From assembly GCA_002416125.1 (NCBI GenBank), contig DIBU01000010.1:125486-189485 (forward strand): 64,000 bases of DNA, read 5' to 3'. Below the pieces are notes generated by a model, which saw only the letters and a program-made list of their open reading frames with translations, was not told where the DNA came from and ran no database searches. The translations under genes were made by a program, and so were the position numbers. Below are positions 17,764 through 25,279 of this stretch, piece by piece. Source of the DNA: Halieaceae bacterium UBA5044 (GTDB taxonomy: Bacteria; Pseudomonadota; Gammaproteobacteria; Pseudomonadales; Halieaceae). The stretch's first letter is position 1; each line of letters starts with the position of its first letter.

Positions 17764-20700
17764 TCAATGGAAGTCACGGGATTGTGTGGGCAGCGACGCC
17801 AGCGCACTGCTGTGGTCCTCCAGCGCACCGGCGATGATGTGGGTGACACCGTCCCGGTGTTCCAGCGTGCCTTTTACCAGTAGCAGCCTGCCGTTCATCA
17901 GCGCCGCGCGAAAATGCGCCTGGGTGCGCGGCCACACCACGATATTGCTGTTACCGGTTTCATCCTCCAGCGTCAGGAACAACACACCAGAGGCAGTGCC
18001 TGGACGCTGGCGGCAGGTGACCAGGCCGGCAATCCGCACAAACCCCCGGTGACTGATGCGGCCCAGGTCCGCATAACGGCTGCAGCGATCAAAGGGCGGC
18101 TGCTGCCGCAACAGCGCCAGGGGGTGGGCGCGCAGGGTGAGGCCGGTGGCGCGGTAGTCCGCCAGTACCTCTTCCGCCACCCCTGGCGCGGCCAGCTGCA
18201 CACCGTCATTGAACCAGGTGCCCGGCTGCCGCTGCTCCTCCTGCAGCAAGGGCCGGGGCTGCTCCAGCGCCATGATCTGCCACTGCGACTGGTGGCGGTT
18301 GCCGCTGAGCGAGGCCAGCGCATCGGCATCCGCCAGTGCCTCCATGTCCCCGCGCGTCAGCGCGGCCCGCTGGCGCAGCTGGCTGACCTGCTGAAACGGC
18401 GCCGGTCGGCGCGCCTCCATTACGCGCTGGGCAGCGTCACGGCTCAGACCCTTGACCAGCCGCAGCCCCAGCCGTATGGCCGGTTGGCTGCTGCCATCGC
18501 TGTCCAGCAGGCGGTGATCCCAGCTGCTGTGGTTTACATCGGCGGGCAACACCGTCACCCCGTGGCGTCGCGCATCCTGCACCAGCTGGGAGGGGGAGTA
18601 GAACCCCATCGGCTGGCTGTTCAGCAGGCCGACATAAAACGCAGCGGGGTGGTGGCATTTGAGCCAGGCCGACACCCACGCCAGCAGGGCAAAGCTCGCC
18701 GAGTGCGATTCCGGAAAGCCATAGCCGCCAAAGCCCTTGATCTGCTCAAACAGACGGTGAGCAAAATCCTGCGCGTAACCGCGGGCAATCATGCCCTGCA
18801 CCAGCTTGTGCTCGAAGGTGAGCAACTGGCTGTTCTTGCCCCAGTTGGTGATGGCACGGCGCAGCTGGTCGGCCTCGCCACCTGAGAAGCCGGCGGCGAC
18901 CATTGCCAGCCGAATCACCTGTTCCTGGAAGATGGGAACCCCCAGTGTGCGGTCCAGCACAGCGCGAATGGCTTCACTGGGGTAAGTGACCGCTTCCAGA
19001 CCCTGCCGCCTGCGCAAATAGGGGTGCACCATGTCGCCCTGGATGGGGCCTGGGCGCACGATGGCGATCTGGATCACCAAGTCGTAAAAGCTCGCCGGCT
19101 TGAGCCGCGGCAGCATGGTCATCTGGGCGCGGGATTCTATCTGGAACACGCCGATGGAATCCGCCTGCTGCAACATGCGCCAGGTGGCTGCATCGTCGCG
19201 TGGTATATCGGCGACCCCGCGGATGTGGGGGTGATCGCGTGCGACCAGCGCCAGGCTTTTGCGAATCGCCGAGAGCATGCCCAGGGCGAGGATATCCACC
19301 TTCAACAGCCCGAGTGATTCAATGTCCTCTTTGTCCCACTGGATGACCGTGCGCTCCGCCATACTGGCGTTTTCCACCGGCACCATCTGGGAGATGGGCC
19401 CTCGACTGATCACAAAGCCGCCCACGTGCTGTGACAGGTGGCGTGGGAAGCCGAGGATCTGCTGCACCAGCGACTGAAACAGCGTCGCCACCTCGCCGTG
19501 ACTGGCAACGCCCTGCTCCTGGAAGCGCTTGTGCAGGTCGGCGCTGCGGTCCCACCAGGCGAGGGACTTTGCCAGGTCCTCAACGAACACCGCATCCAGG
19601 CCCAGTGCCTTGCCCACATCGCGCACCGCGCTGCGTGCGCGATAGGTGATGACCGTAGCGGCGAGTGCTGCACGGCGCCTGCCGTACTTGCTGTAGATGT
19701 ACTGGATAACCTCCTCACGGCGCTCGTGTTCGAAATCGACGTCGATATCCGGTGGCTCATCCCGTTCGCGAGAAATGAAGCGCTCAAACAGCAGTGACAC
19801 CGCCTCTGGCGATACCTCGGTAATGAACAGGCAGTAGCACACCACCGAGTTGGCTGCCGAGCCGCGCCCCTGGCACAGAATGCCGCGTTCCCGGGCGAAG
19901 CGCACAATGTCGTACACGGTGAGGAAGTAGTACTCGTAGGACAGCTCATCAATAAGCTGCAATTCGTAGTCGATGCGCTGCTGTATGTCCGTGGGTACCC
20001 CTCTGGGCCAGCGCAGCGTGCAACCCGCCTCGACCAGCTGGCGCAGGTAGCTGCCCGCACTCTGCCCGGGTGGCACCACTTCCTCCGGATACTCATAGCG
20101 CAGCTCGTCCAGGCTGAACTGGCAGCGGCCGGCGATATCCAGCGTGGCGGCGAGCAGGGCGGGCGGGTACAGCTTGGCCAGTTGTTGCGGCCGGCGCAGG
20201 TGCTGCTGGCTGTTGGCCAGCCGCCGTCGGCCCAGCTGTGCCACGCTGGTGTTGTGGTAAAGCGCTGTGAACACATCGTGCAGCGGCTTGCGCGACGCAA
20301 CGTGCATCCGCACCGCGCCGCAGGCAACCATCGGCAGGTTCAGCGTGTGAGCCAACGCGTGCAGACGGCTATAGCGGGCAACCTCGTCGTTGCCCAGCAC
20401 GTGGGTGACTCCGAGCCAGACCCGCCCCCGGCACAGCCGCGCCAGCTGCTGCCCGTAGCCGAGCTCCGCCGTCGAGGGGTTGCTGCCTGTATCGTCCACG
20501 GCGGCGCCTGTGGGCTTCCAGATGATCAGGCAGCGCTTGAGGTGAAAAATGACATCCCGCAGCGCCACCCGGTACTCACCTTTCGGGCTGCGCCGCCGGG
20601 CCAGGCTGATCAGGCCGGACAGCTCGCTGTAGGCCGCACGGGAAGGTGCCAGCGCTACCAGCTGCAGCCCCTCCACCAGGTTCAGTTCACTGCCGATAAT

Positions 20701-20883
20701 GAGCTGGATGCCCGCCTGCCTGGCAGCGATGTGAGCCTTTACTACCCCTGCGAGCGAGCATTCATCGGTGATGGCTATGGCCCGATACCCCAGTTCTGCC
20801 GCGCGCTCAACCAACTCCTGCGGGTGCGATGCCCCGCGCAGGAAACTGTAACAGGTGAGGGTGTGGAGTTCGGCGTAGGGCAT
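17764..20883 (-). CDS. dnaE2: Error-prone DNA polymerase DnaE2 (ImuC)
   Basis: 1039 residues, the normal DnaE2 length. An N-terminal PHP domain (YAELHTLTCYSFLRGASHP, then AITDECSLAGV, as in other DnaE2) is followed by the C-family polymerase core with the catalytic acids in PPDIDVDFEHERR, GRGSAANS, and the GVPIFQEQ and FGGYGFPESHSASFA motifs, and a C-terminal OB domain. The C-terminal tau-binding part of DnaE1 is missing, as expected. It copies damaged DNA with ImuA and ImuB, whose genes are 29-33 kb away here. It starts 3 bp after the stop of the integron integrase, has no good ribosome site or LexA box of its own, and is probably transcribed and translated together with intI. Confidence 0.96.
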   Translation of the reverse strand: MPYAELHTLTCYSFLRGASHPQELVERAAELGYRAIAITDECSLAGVVKAHIAARQAGIQLIIGSELNLVEGLQLVALAPSRAAYSELSGLISLARRRSPKGEYRVALRDVIFHLKRCLIIWKPTGAAVDDTGSNPSTAELGYGQQLARLCRGRVWLGVTHVLGNDEVARYSRLHALAHTLNLPMVACGAVRMHVASRKPLHDVFTALYHNTSVAQLGRRRLANSQQHLRRPQQLAKLYPPALLAATLDIAGRCQFSLDELRYEYPEEVVPPGQSAGSYLRQLVEAGCTLRWPRGVPTDIQQRIDYELQLIDELSYEYYFLTVYDIVRFARERGILCQGRGSAANSVVCYCLFITEVSPEAVSLLFERFISRERDEPPDIDVDFEHERREEVIQYIYSKYGRRRAALAATVITYRARSAVRDVGKALGLDAVFVEDLAKSLAWWDRSADLHKRFQEQGVASHGEVATLFQSLVQQILGFPRHLSQHVGGFVISRGPISQMVPVENASMAERTVIQWDKEDIESLGLLKVDILALGMLSAIRKSLALVARDHPHIRGVADIPRDDAATWRMLQQADSIGVFQIESRAQMTMLPRLKPASFYDLVIQIAIVRPGPIQGDMVHPYLRRRQGLEAVTYPSEAIRAVLDRTLGVPIFQEQVIRLAMVAAGFSGGEADQLRRAITNWGKNSQLLTFEHKLVQGMIARGYAQDFAHRLFEQIKGFGGYGFPESHSASFALLAWVSAWLKCHHPAAFYVGLLNSQPMGFYSPSQLVQDARRHGVTVLPADVNHSSWDHRLLDSDGSSQPAIRLGLRLVKGLSRDAAQRVMEARRPAPFQQVSQLRQRAALTRGDMEALADADALASLSGNRHQSQWQIMALEQPRPLLQEEQRQPGTWFNDGVQLAAPGVAEEVLADYRATGLTLRAHPLALLRQQPPFDRCSRYADLGRISHRGFVRIAGLVTCRQRPGTASGVLFLTLEDETGNSNIVVWPRTQAHFRAALMNGRLLLVKGTLEHRDGVTHIIAGALEDHSSALASLPTQSRDFH

Positions 20884-20886
20884 GGG

Positions 20887-21873
20887 TTACGGACCATCCA
20901 GGGGGCTGACCACGCCCATGGCGCCTCGCCGAATCACATGGGTGTAGATCTCGGTGGTACGGACGTCACTGTGACCCAGCAACTTCTGGATGGTACGCAA
21001 GTCGTAGCCCTGCTGGAGCAGACGCGTAGCGAAGCTGTGCCGGAAGGTGTGGCATTTGATGGGCTTGTTGATACCCGAAGCTCGCCTGGCCTTACAGAGG
21101 GCCTTACGCAATGCGGATTCATGCAGGTGGTGACGCCGCAGGACCCCGGTTCGAGGGTCTTTGCCTATGCCTGTTGAAGGGAACAGGTATTGCCAGGCAA
21201 GCTCTTTGGCTGCATTCGGATACTTGCGGGCCAGCGCGTAAGGCATGTAGACATCGCCATAGCCCTCCCTCAGATCCTGCTCGTGTTGACAGGCTACACG
21301 CGTGATTTGTTCCTCCAGCAGTGGCTTCAACTGATCCGGGAGTATGGTGGTGCGATCCTTGTCGCCCTTTCCCGCGCGCACGGTGATTGTAGACAGCTCG
21401 AAATCAACATCCTTGATGCGCAGCGACAGCATTTCATTGAGCCGCATGCCGGTACCGTAAAGCAGCGCGACCATGGTGCGGTGCAAGCCATGAAGGTGCT
21501 CGATAACCAGCATGGCTTCCTGATGACTCAGCACTACAGGTAACCGAGGCTGGACCTTCGCCCGGGAGAAGCTCAGGGCATCAACAGGCACACCCATGAA
21601 TTTCTTGTAGAAATAGACCAATGCGTTCAGCGCGATATGCTGTGTTGAAGGTGAGCAAGACCTTTCGTTGGCCAATGTGCTAAGAAATTGACTGATATGG
21701 GCGTCTGACAGACTGGCAGGGTGCTGCTTGCCGTGGAACAGAATATAGCGCCTGATCCAGTGGATGTAGGTCTTTTCGGTCTTCCAGGCATAACCGGCAT
21801 CCCGCATGTGACGGCGGACCTGGTCGAGTAGCCTGGGCGGGTTGGCAGAGATGGCGGGTCTGATGTCATCCAT
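20887..21873 (-). CDS. intI: Integron integrase IntI
   Basis: 328-residue tyrosine recombinase with the catalytic set R144 (GTGMRLNE), H275 and R278 (HTFRHS), H301 (LGHSDV) and Y310 (TTEIYTHV). The integron-specific insertion is present at about 207-232 (YALARKYPNAAKELAWQYLF), which separates IntI from XerC/XerD and phage integrases. It recombines attC sites of cassettes with attI, and is oriented away from the array as in all known integrons. A perfect LexA box lies 18 bp before the ATG, so expression should rise in the SOS response. No ribosome site is obvious. All key residues are intact, so the enzyme should be active. dnaE2 follows 3 bp downstream. Confidence 0.97.
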   Translation of the reverse strand: MDDIRPAISANPPRLLDQVRRHMRDAGYAWKTEKTYIHWIRRYILFHGKQHPASLSDAHISQFLSTLANERSCSPSTQHIALNALVYFYKKFMGVPVDALSFSRAKVQPRLPVVLSHQEAMLVIEHLHGLHRTMVALLYGTGMRLNEMLSLRIKDVDFELSTITVRAGKGDKDRTTILPDQLKPLLEEQITRVACQHEQDLREGYGDVYMPYALARKYPNAAKELAWQYLFPSTGIGKDPRTGVLRRHHLHESALRKALCKARRASGINKPIKCHTFRHSFATRLLQQGYDLRTIQKLLGHSDVRTTEIYTHVIRRGAMGVVSPLDGP

Positions 21874-21891
21874 GGGTTTTGCGGTCTAATA

Positions 21892-21907
21892 CTGTATGTA
21901 TATACAG
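21892..21907. promoter_or_regulatory. LexA (SOS) box of the intI-dnaE2 operon
   Basis: CTGTATGTATATACAG fits the gammaproteobacterial LexA consensus CTGT-N8-ACAG exactly, with an AT-rich centre. It lies 18 bp upstream of the intI ATG and very probably overlaps the promoter. Two more boxes of the same kind precede imuB and imuA in this window. Confidence 0.93.
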
Positions 21908-22031
21908 TAGTCGGATGAGGGCGGATTGCAAGGGGCTTTTCACCGGAAGGGCGTGAGGTGGGTGAGGTGATTCTCTGTAACGCCCTGAATATTAATGAAT
22001 ATTTCTTGGCGTGATCGGGCGGATATGATGT

Positions 22032-22162
22032 CTTGCTAACTTCCAAATGGTCCGCCTAACAGGCGAGGTCAGTGAGGCAGGTATGCCAAGTTGTTGAATT
22101 TATGAGCGACGTCACTACCGGCGCCGCACGGCGTGCTGGAGTTAGCAAGCGGGGTGTTATAC
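22032..22162. other. attI / first recombination-site region with interlocked inverted repeats
   Basis: Between intI and the first cassette gene two inverted-repeat pairs interlock rather than nest. CTTGCTAACTTCC (22032-22044) pairs with GGAGTTAGCAAG (22138-22149), and the segment around GCCTAAC (22054-22060) pairs with that around GTTATAC (22156-22162). The second pair has the look of an attC (R'' and R' boxes, 109 bp). The first pair may belong to attI or to an older site. No gene is seen between 21874 and 22209, so this may also be a cassette that lost its gene. Confidence 0.6.
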
Positions 22163-22209
22163 GGTCCGGTCTTTCTAATAAGCTGTTAAGTGAACAAGGA
22201 GATATACCC

Positions 22210-22602
22210 ATGAAGAAAATTATTTCAATTGCATTTGTGATTTCAGTAGCTGCTTTCGCAGGGGAACAAAAAAGCACGGAGTCTGCTATTGAATGGCTTA
22301 ATCTTATTGATTCAGGGAGCTACGAAAAAAGCTGGAATCAATCTGCGCCATTATTACAAAGTCAGGTAACGAAGGAGCAATGGATTCAAGCAATGAATCA
22401 AGTCAGGGCGCCACTTGGTGAAGCAATGTCTCGCGAAGTCAATAGCGCAGATGAGCATACATCGCTTCCGAATGTTCCGGATGGCGATTATGTAGTGATT
22501 ACGCTGGTCACTAATTTTGAAAACAAGAAAGCGTCAATTGAAACGATTACAGTGAGTAAAATTGGCAATGAATGGAAGGCAGTGGGTTACTTTATTAAAT
22601 AG
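22210..22602 (+). CDS. Cassette 1: secreted DUF4019 protein
   Basis: 130 residues with a clear signal peptide (MKKIISIAFVISVAAFAG) and a DUF4019 domain (SAIEWLNLIDSGSYEKSW, then KIGNEWKAVGYFIK at the end). DUF4019 proteins are small, probably periplasmic, of unknown role. The ATG is preceded by a very strong ribosome site, AAGGAGATATACCC, so expression may be high if a promoter in the attI region reads through. Frames that start earlier (22072) cross the recombination site and are rejected. The attC follows 3 bp after the stop. Confidence 0.85.
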   Translation: MKKIISIAFVISVAAFAGEQKSTESAIEWLNLIDSGSYEKSWNQSAPLLQSQVTKEQWIQAMNQVRAPLGEAMSREVNSADEHTSLPNVPDGDYVVITLVTNFENKKASIETITVSKIGNEWKAVGYFIK

Positions 22603-22605
22603 TCC

Positions 22606-22692
22606 ACTTAACAAGTCAATGGTGCATCGCCCAGCAAGCTGGGCTGGACAGCCTACGCGTTGCTTCGGCTGCCGCACATTGAGGCGTTATGT
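22606..22692 (+). repeat. attC site 1
   Basis: 87-bp site from ACTTAAC (R'') to GTTATGT (R'). The inner part contains the complementary stretches CCCAGC-AAGCTGGG and GCCTACGC/GCTTCGGC, compatible with a folded bottom strand. Confidence 0.85.
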
Positions 22693-22705
22693 GTCCAAGT
22701 TACCC

Positions 22706-23107
22706 ATGAAAAGTGGTAAGCAGCGAAAAGCTGAAATAAAAAAATCTAGATTAGAACGAATTGCAAAACGTGATAGCAAGGTAAATCCTTTCAAGGGACC
22801 GATACCTGAATGGGCGATTCCGGTTAATCCGGCGGAAGTAGTTCACCATTCAATGTTTCTTGATATACCACTGTTCTATATTGACAAAGAATTTGAGTGC
22901 AAAGATTGTGGCACTACCGAAGTTTGGACTGCTCGGCAACAAAAATGGTGGTACGAAATTGCAAAGGGCTACTTTGAAACCACCGCCGTAAGGTGTCGTT
23001 CATGTAGAGATCAACGCAAGAACGAAAAAGAAGCTCAAAGAAAGCATATGGAAGAAATGGCAAATAAGAAGCCATATCCAAATGAAGCATTTTTTAAAAA
23101 CACATAA
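22706..23107 (+). CDS. Cassette 2: zinc-ribbon protein (zf-trcl type)
   Basis: 133 residues. A lysine-rich N-terminus is followed by a treble-clef zinc ribbon with CKDCG (about residue 70) and CRSCRDQR (about 104) and between them TARQQKWWYE, matching the probable zinc-ribbon domain family often annotated next to tRNA- or rRNA-related functions. Function unknown. The start may be the ATG at 22706 or an in-frame GTG at 22691 inside the previous attC end. The stop overlaps the R'' box of its attC, as is common in compact cassettes. Confidence 0.8.
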   Translation: MKSGKQRKAEIKKSRLERIAKRDSKVNPFKGPIPEWAIPVNPAEVVHHSMFLDIPLFYIDKEFECKDCGTTEVWTARQQKWWYEIAKGYFETTAVRCRSCRDQRKNEKEAQRKHMEEMANKKPYPNEAFFKNT

Positions 23108-23194
23108 CAAACCAAGCCAGCAGAAAGCGTGGGCAATGGCCTTGAAAAGCAGGCCATTAAGACGCCCACTTTTCTGCTGCTTGGAGCGTTAGGT
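23102..23194 (+). repeat. attC site 2
   Basis: 93-bp site from ACATAAC to GTTAGGT. The arms CCAAGCCAGCAGAAAGCGTG and CCACTTTTCTGCTGCTTGG are almost fully complementary with a few bulged bases, the clearest attC hairpin in the array. Confidence 0.92.
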
Positions 23195-23202
23195 GGCCTT
23201 GC

Positions 23203-23520
23203 ATGGGTGCCAAAGAAGTAGTCGCGTTAGTGGTGCTACTGTTTTCCCTGCTAGCGTTCTCGGTGGGGTCAGCCGCTTTTCACGGTGCGCTTGCATTGAC
23301 GATTTTTTCGACACCAATTGCGTTGGTTACGCTAATGTTGGGCGCCTGGCGGCTTTCTAGCTTAGCGATATATTTCGGCGGAATGGCCTGGTTAAGCTTG
23401 CCCCTTTCAAATCATTTGCAGTGGCGCATTGACTACATATTGTTATTCTCTTTTTTGGTTGGTTGTGTCCTAGGGGCAATATTCTATGCAAATTACCGCC
23501 GCACTGTATCGGCCACCTAA
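23203..23520 (+). CDS. Cassette 3: small membrane protein
   Basis: 105 residues with about four hydrophobic segments (VVALVVLLFSLLAFSVGSA, ALTIFSTPIALVTLMLGAW, LAIYFGGMAWLSL, YILLFSFLVGCVLGAIF). No family recognised. Small multi-span proteins are frequent in integron cassettes. The GC-rich start lies 8 bp after the attC core; the stop overlaps the next R'' box. Confidence 0.75.
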   Translation: MGAKEVVALVVLLFSLLAFSVGSAAFHGALALTIFSTPIALVTLMLGAWRLSSLAIYFGGMAWLSLPLSNHLQWRIDYILLFSFLVGCVLGAIFYANYRRTVSAT

Positions 23521-23601
23521 CAAGTCGCCCAAGTTTGCTCCGGCCCTGCGGGCCTCTGCGGGACGGCGATACAGCGGCCGCCCCTTGGCTTGGCGTTATG
23601 C
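23515..23601 (+). repeat. attC site 3
   Basis: 87-bp site from ACCTAAC to GTTATGC; the ends CAAGTCGCCCAAG and CTTGGCTTGGCG pair, and GC-rich inner arms (GGCCCTGCGGGCC) can extend the hairpin. Confidence 0.88.
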
Positions 23602-23623
23602 GCTCTGAGGCCTAGGAGAAGTC

Positions 23624-24583
23624 ATGGAAGAAGAAAAATACATTGGCTACATCAAGTACGAGGGCGAGCTTGTTGACGACGGTTTGATGGATGCTCGTCG
23701 TCAAGCAAAGTCTCTCTTAGCTTTTGACTCTGCTCTCCGCTATTTCATCACTAAGCAGGCGCCAGATTTTCGAAACCTAGATTTTGAAATTCCTGTGCGC
23801 ATACGGAAAGGTTCCTGGGAAGCGCTAATTCCAGAAACAGTTGCAGGTTGGGTCCAAGCTGGCCTGGGCGTTGTAGCTACGGCCTACTTCACCAAGGCCG
23901 CTCAGAAGATGGCGGAAAAGGACTTTGCAGATTTCGGCATAACCGATCTATTCAAAACCGCGATTGAATCTATCAAATGGTTCGCGCGCATCGGTAAACA
24001 CATGGGTGATGTTGCCATCCGACAATTCAAAGATGTTCAGTTCTCAGATGACCGAGCGCTGGTCGGAATCGCTAATGCCGAAGGAAAAATCCTCTTTGTA
24101 CCCAAAGACATCCTTGACCTATATGTTGCAACAAACCCTAGACTTCTAGAAGACCTCGCAGCAAACGTGCAGGCAGGCAGGACGTTGGCAATCGGTTCAG
24201 TAAAGAATGGAGAAATTGACGAAGAGATAGTCGGTCCAAATGAGAAAAACATATTCTGTGACGATGATGAAGAAATTGATGATGATGTTCTGTTCCCAGA
24301 ACTTGTACACGGCGATTATGTTGTACTTGATGGTGAGGTAACTAGAGAAAACAAGACATCAAACTCAATGGGCTTCAAATATAATGAGCACATCCTCACA
24401 TCTTATCCAGAAACAGGAAGTATTGTTCGATACAAGCCACTGTTATTTCTCAAGTGCAGACTCTTCGGCACTGTCGATCGAATCGACGAGAAAGGACGGA
24501 TTGGAGCTAGGAGGCCAAAACTGTATTTTTCGAGCCTTGAACCTTTAGAAGACGATACTGGCAACGAGGAACTATTTGAGTGA
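23624..24583 (+). CDS. Cassette 4: large unknown protein (319 aa)
   Basis: I do not recognise the family. The N-terminal two-thirds (residues 1-165) contains a conserved-looking IKYEGELVDDGLMDA start and a weakly hydrophobic stretch VAGWVQAGLGVVATAYF that could be a helix or a short membrane contact. An acidic linker follows (CDDDEEIDDDVLF, about 205-220), then a beta-rich C-terminal domain of OB or beta-barrel look (HGDYVVLDGEV, then LLFLKCRLFGTVDRID). The ATG has AGGAG 6 nt upstream. Multi-domain architecture with an acidic hinge is unusual for a cassette gene; a defence or stress role is possible but not shown. Confidence 0.8.
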   Translation: MEEEKYIGYIKYEGELVDDGLMDARRQAKSLLAFDSALRYFITKQAPDFRNLDFEIPVRIRKGSWEALIPETVAGWVQAGLGVVATAYFTKAAQKMAEKDFADFGITDLFKTAIESIKWFARIGKHMGDVAIRQFKDVQFSDDRALVGIANAEGKILFVPKDILDLYVATNPRLLEDLAANVQAGRTLAIGSVKNGEIDEEIVGPNEKNIFCDDDEEIDDDVLFPELVHGDYVVLDGEVTRENKTSNSMGFKYNEHILTSYPETGSIVRYKPLLFLKCRLFGTVDRIDEKGRIGARRPKLYFSSLEPLEDDTGNEELFE

Positions 24584-24587
24584 ATGC

Positions 24588-24659
24588 GCATAACAATTCA
24601 AGCCACGCGGACGTCAAAACCGCTGCGCGGTTTCGCCGCCCCTGCTTGAGGCGTTATAT
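24588..24659 (+). repeat. attC site 4
   Basis: 72-bp site from GCATAAC to GTTATAT; outer arms AATTCAAGC and GCTTGAGGC pair, inner arms AAACCGC/GCGGTTT form a short stem. Confidence 0.88.
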
Positions 24660-24665
24660 TTCGCT

Positions 24666-25172
24666 ATGAGTATTCTGCTAGCAATTGCAGTTATGCTCTA
24701 TGCCAGCCCTAGTCTGGCTAGTAGCATGATTGATATTTGGGAAATCCCTCAAACTAAAGTTTCCTACGAGATTAATGTACCTGCCCCTTTCGGTCTAACT
24801 AGAATCGAAATTGTATATGATGGAAGTGTTGATCAGTATATAGAGGTTGTGAAGGTAGTTTACGATGGTGAAACTTATCAAATCGGTAAAGATCAGTTGT
24901 CGTTTGGATTCTCTGCTGGTCTCGATGACAATAGATTTTACTACCGGAAGGGCGATATAGAGAGCGGCAAGCTAACGGAGTTCAATTTTACACTCCATTA
25001 CGGCGCCCCAATAAAAGTTGAGTGCGGAATTGGTAACTTTGAATACGTTAGGCGGCATAAAAGAATTATAGTACGGCCTCGTTCGGAACTGCAGGTAGCC
25101 GATACTAACTGGTATATTAAATCTTGCGAAAAATACACCAAAGCTGAAAAACAGCAGGGAGAAAAATATTAA
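24666..25172 (+). CDS. Cassette 5: exported protein of unknown function
   Basis: 168 residues. A short signal peptide (MSILLAIAVMLYASPSLAS) precedes a beta-rich domain with many aromatic residues (FYYRKGD, NFTLHYGAP) and two cysteines (ECGIG, SCEKY) that could form a disulfide in the periplasm. No family recognised. Codon use is clearly AT-rich compared with the chromosomal flank. The gene is flanked by attC sites 4 and 5. Confidence 0.75.
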   Translation: MSILLAIAVMLYASPSLASSMIDIWEIPQTKVSYEINVPAPFGLTRIEIVYDGSVDQYIEVVKVVYDGETYQIGKDQLSFGFSAGLDDNRFYYRKGDIESGKLTEFNFTLHYGAPIKVECGIGNFEYVRRHKRIIVRPRSELQVADTNWYIKSCEKYTKAEKQQGEKY

Positions 25173-25190
25173 CTTTGACGTGCGGCGAAA

Positions 25191-25268
25191 ATATAACGAG
25201 GCGCTGTTGCCGCCATGCCTCGCATGGCTGGGACCAGCTTACGCTGGCCCCAAAGCTAGGCGTTAGCT
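25191..25268 (+). repeat. attC site 5
   Basis: 78-bp site from ATATAAC to GTTAGCT; inner stems GCCATGCCTCGCATGGC and CCAGCTTACGCTGG are evident, the outer arms (AACGAGGCGCTG / AGCTAGGCGTT) pair less well. Confidence 0.85.
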
Positions 25269-25279
25269 GACAAGAAGCG

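Noticed and set aside
22072..22209. Longer start for the first cassette protein
   Set aside because: It would translate through the recombination site; ATG 22210 has a strong ribosome site and begins a signal peptide.
22195..22212. Vector contamination because of the T7-like leader AAGGAGATATACCC
   Set aside because: Flanks are natural cassette sequence on both sides, no vector tags or promoter; similarity is limited to the ribosome site.
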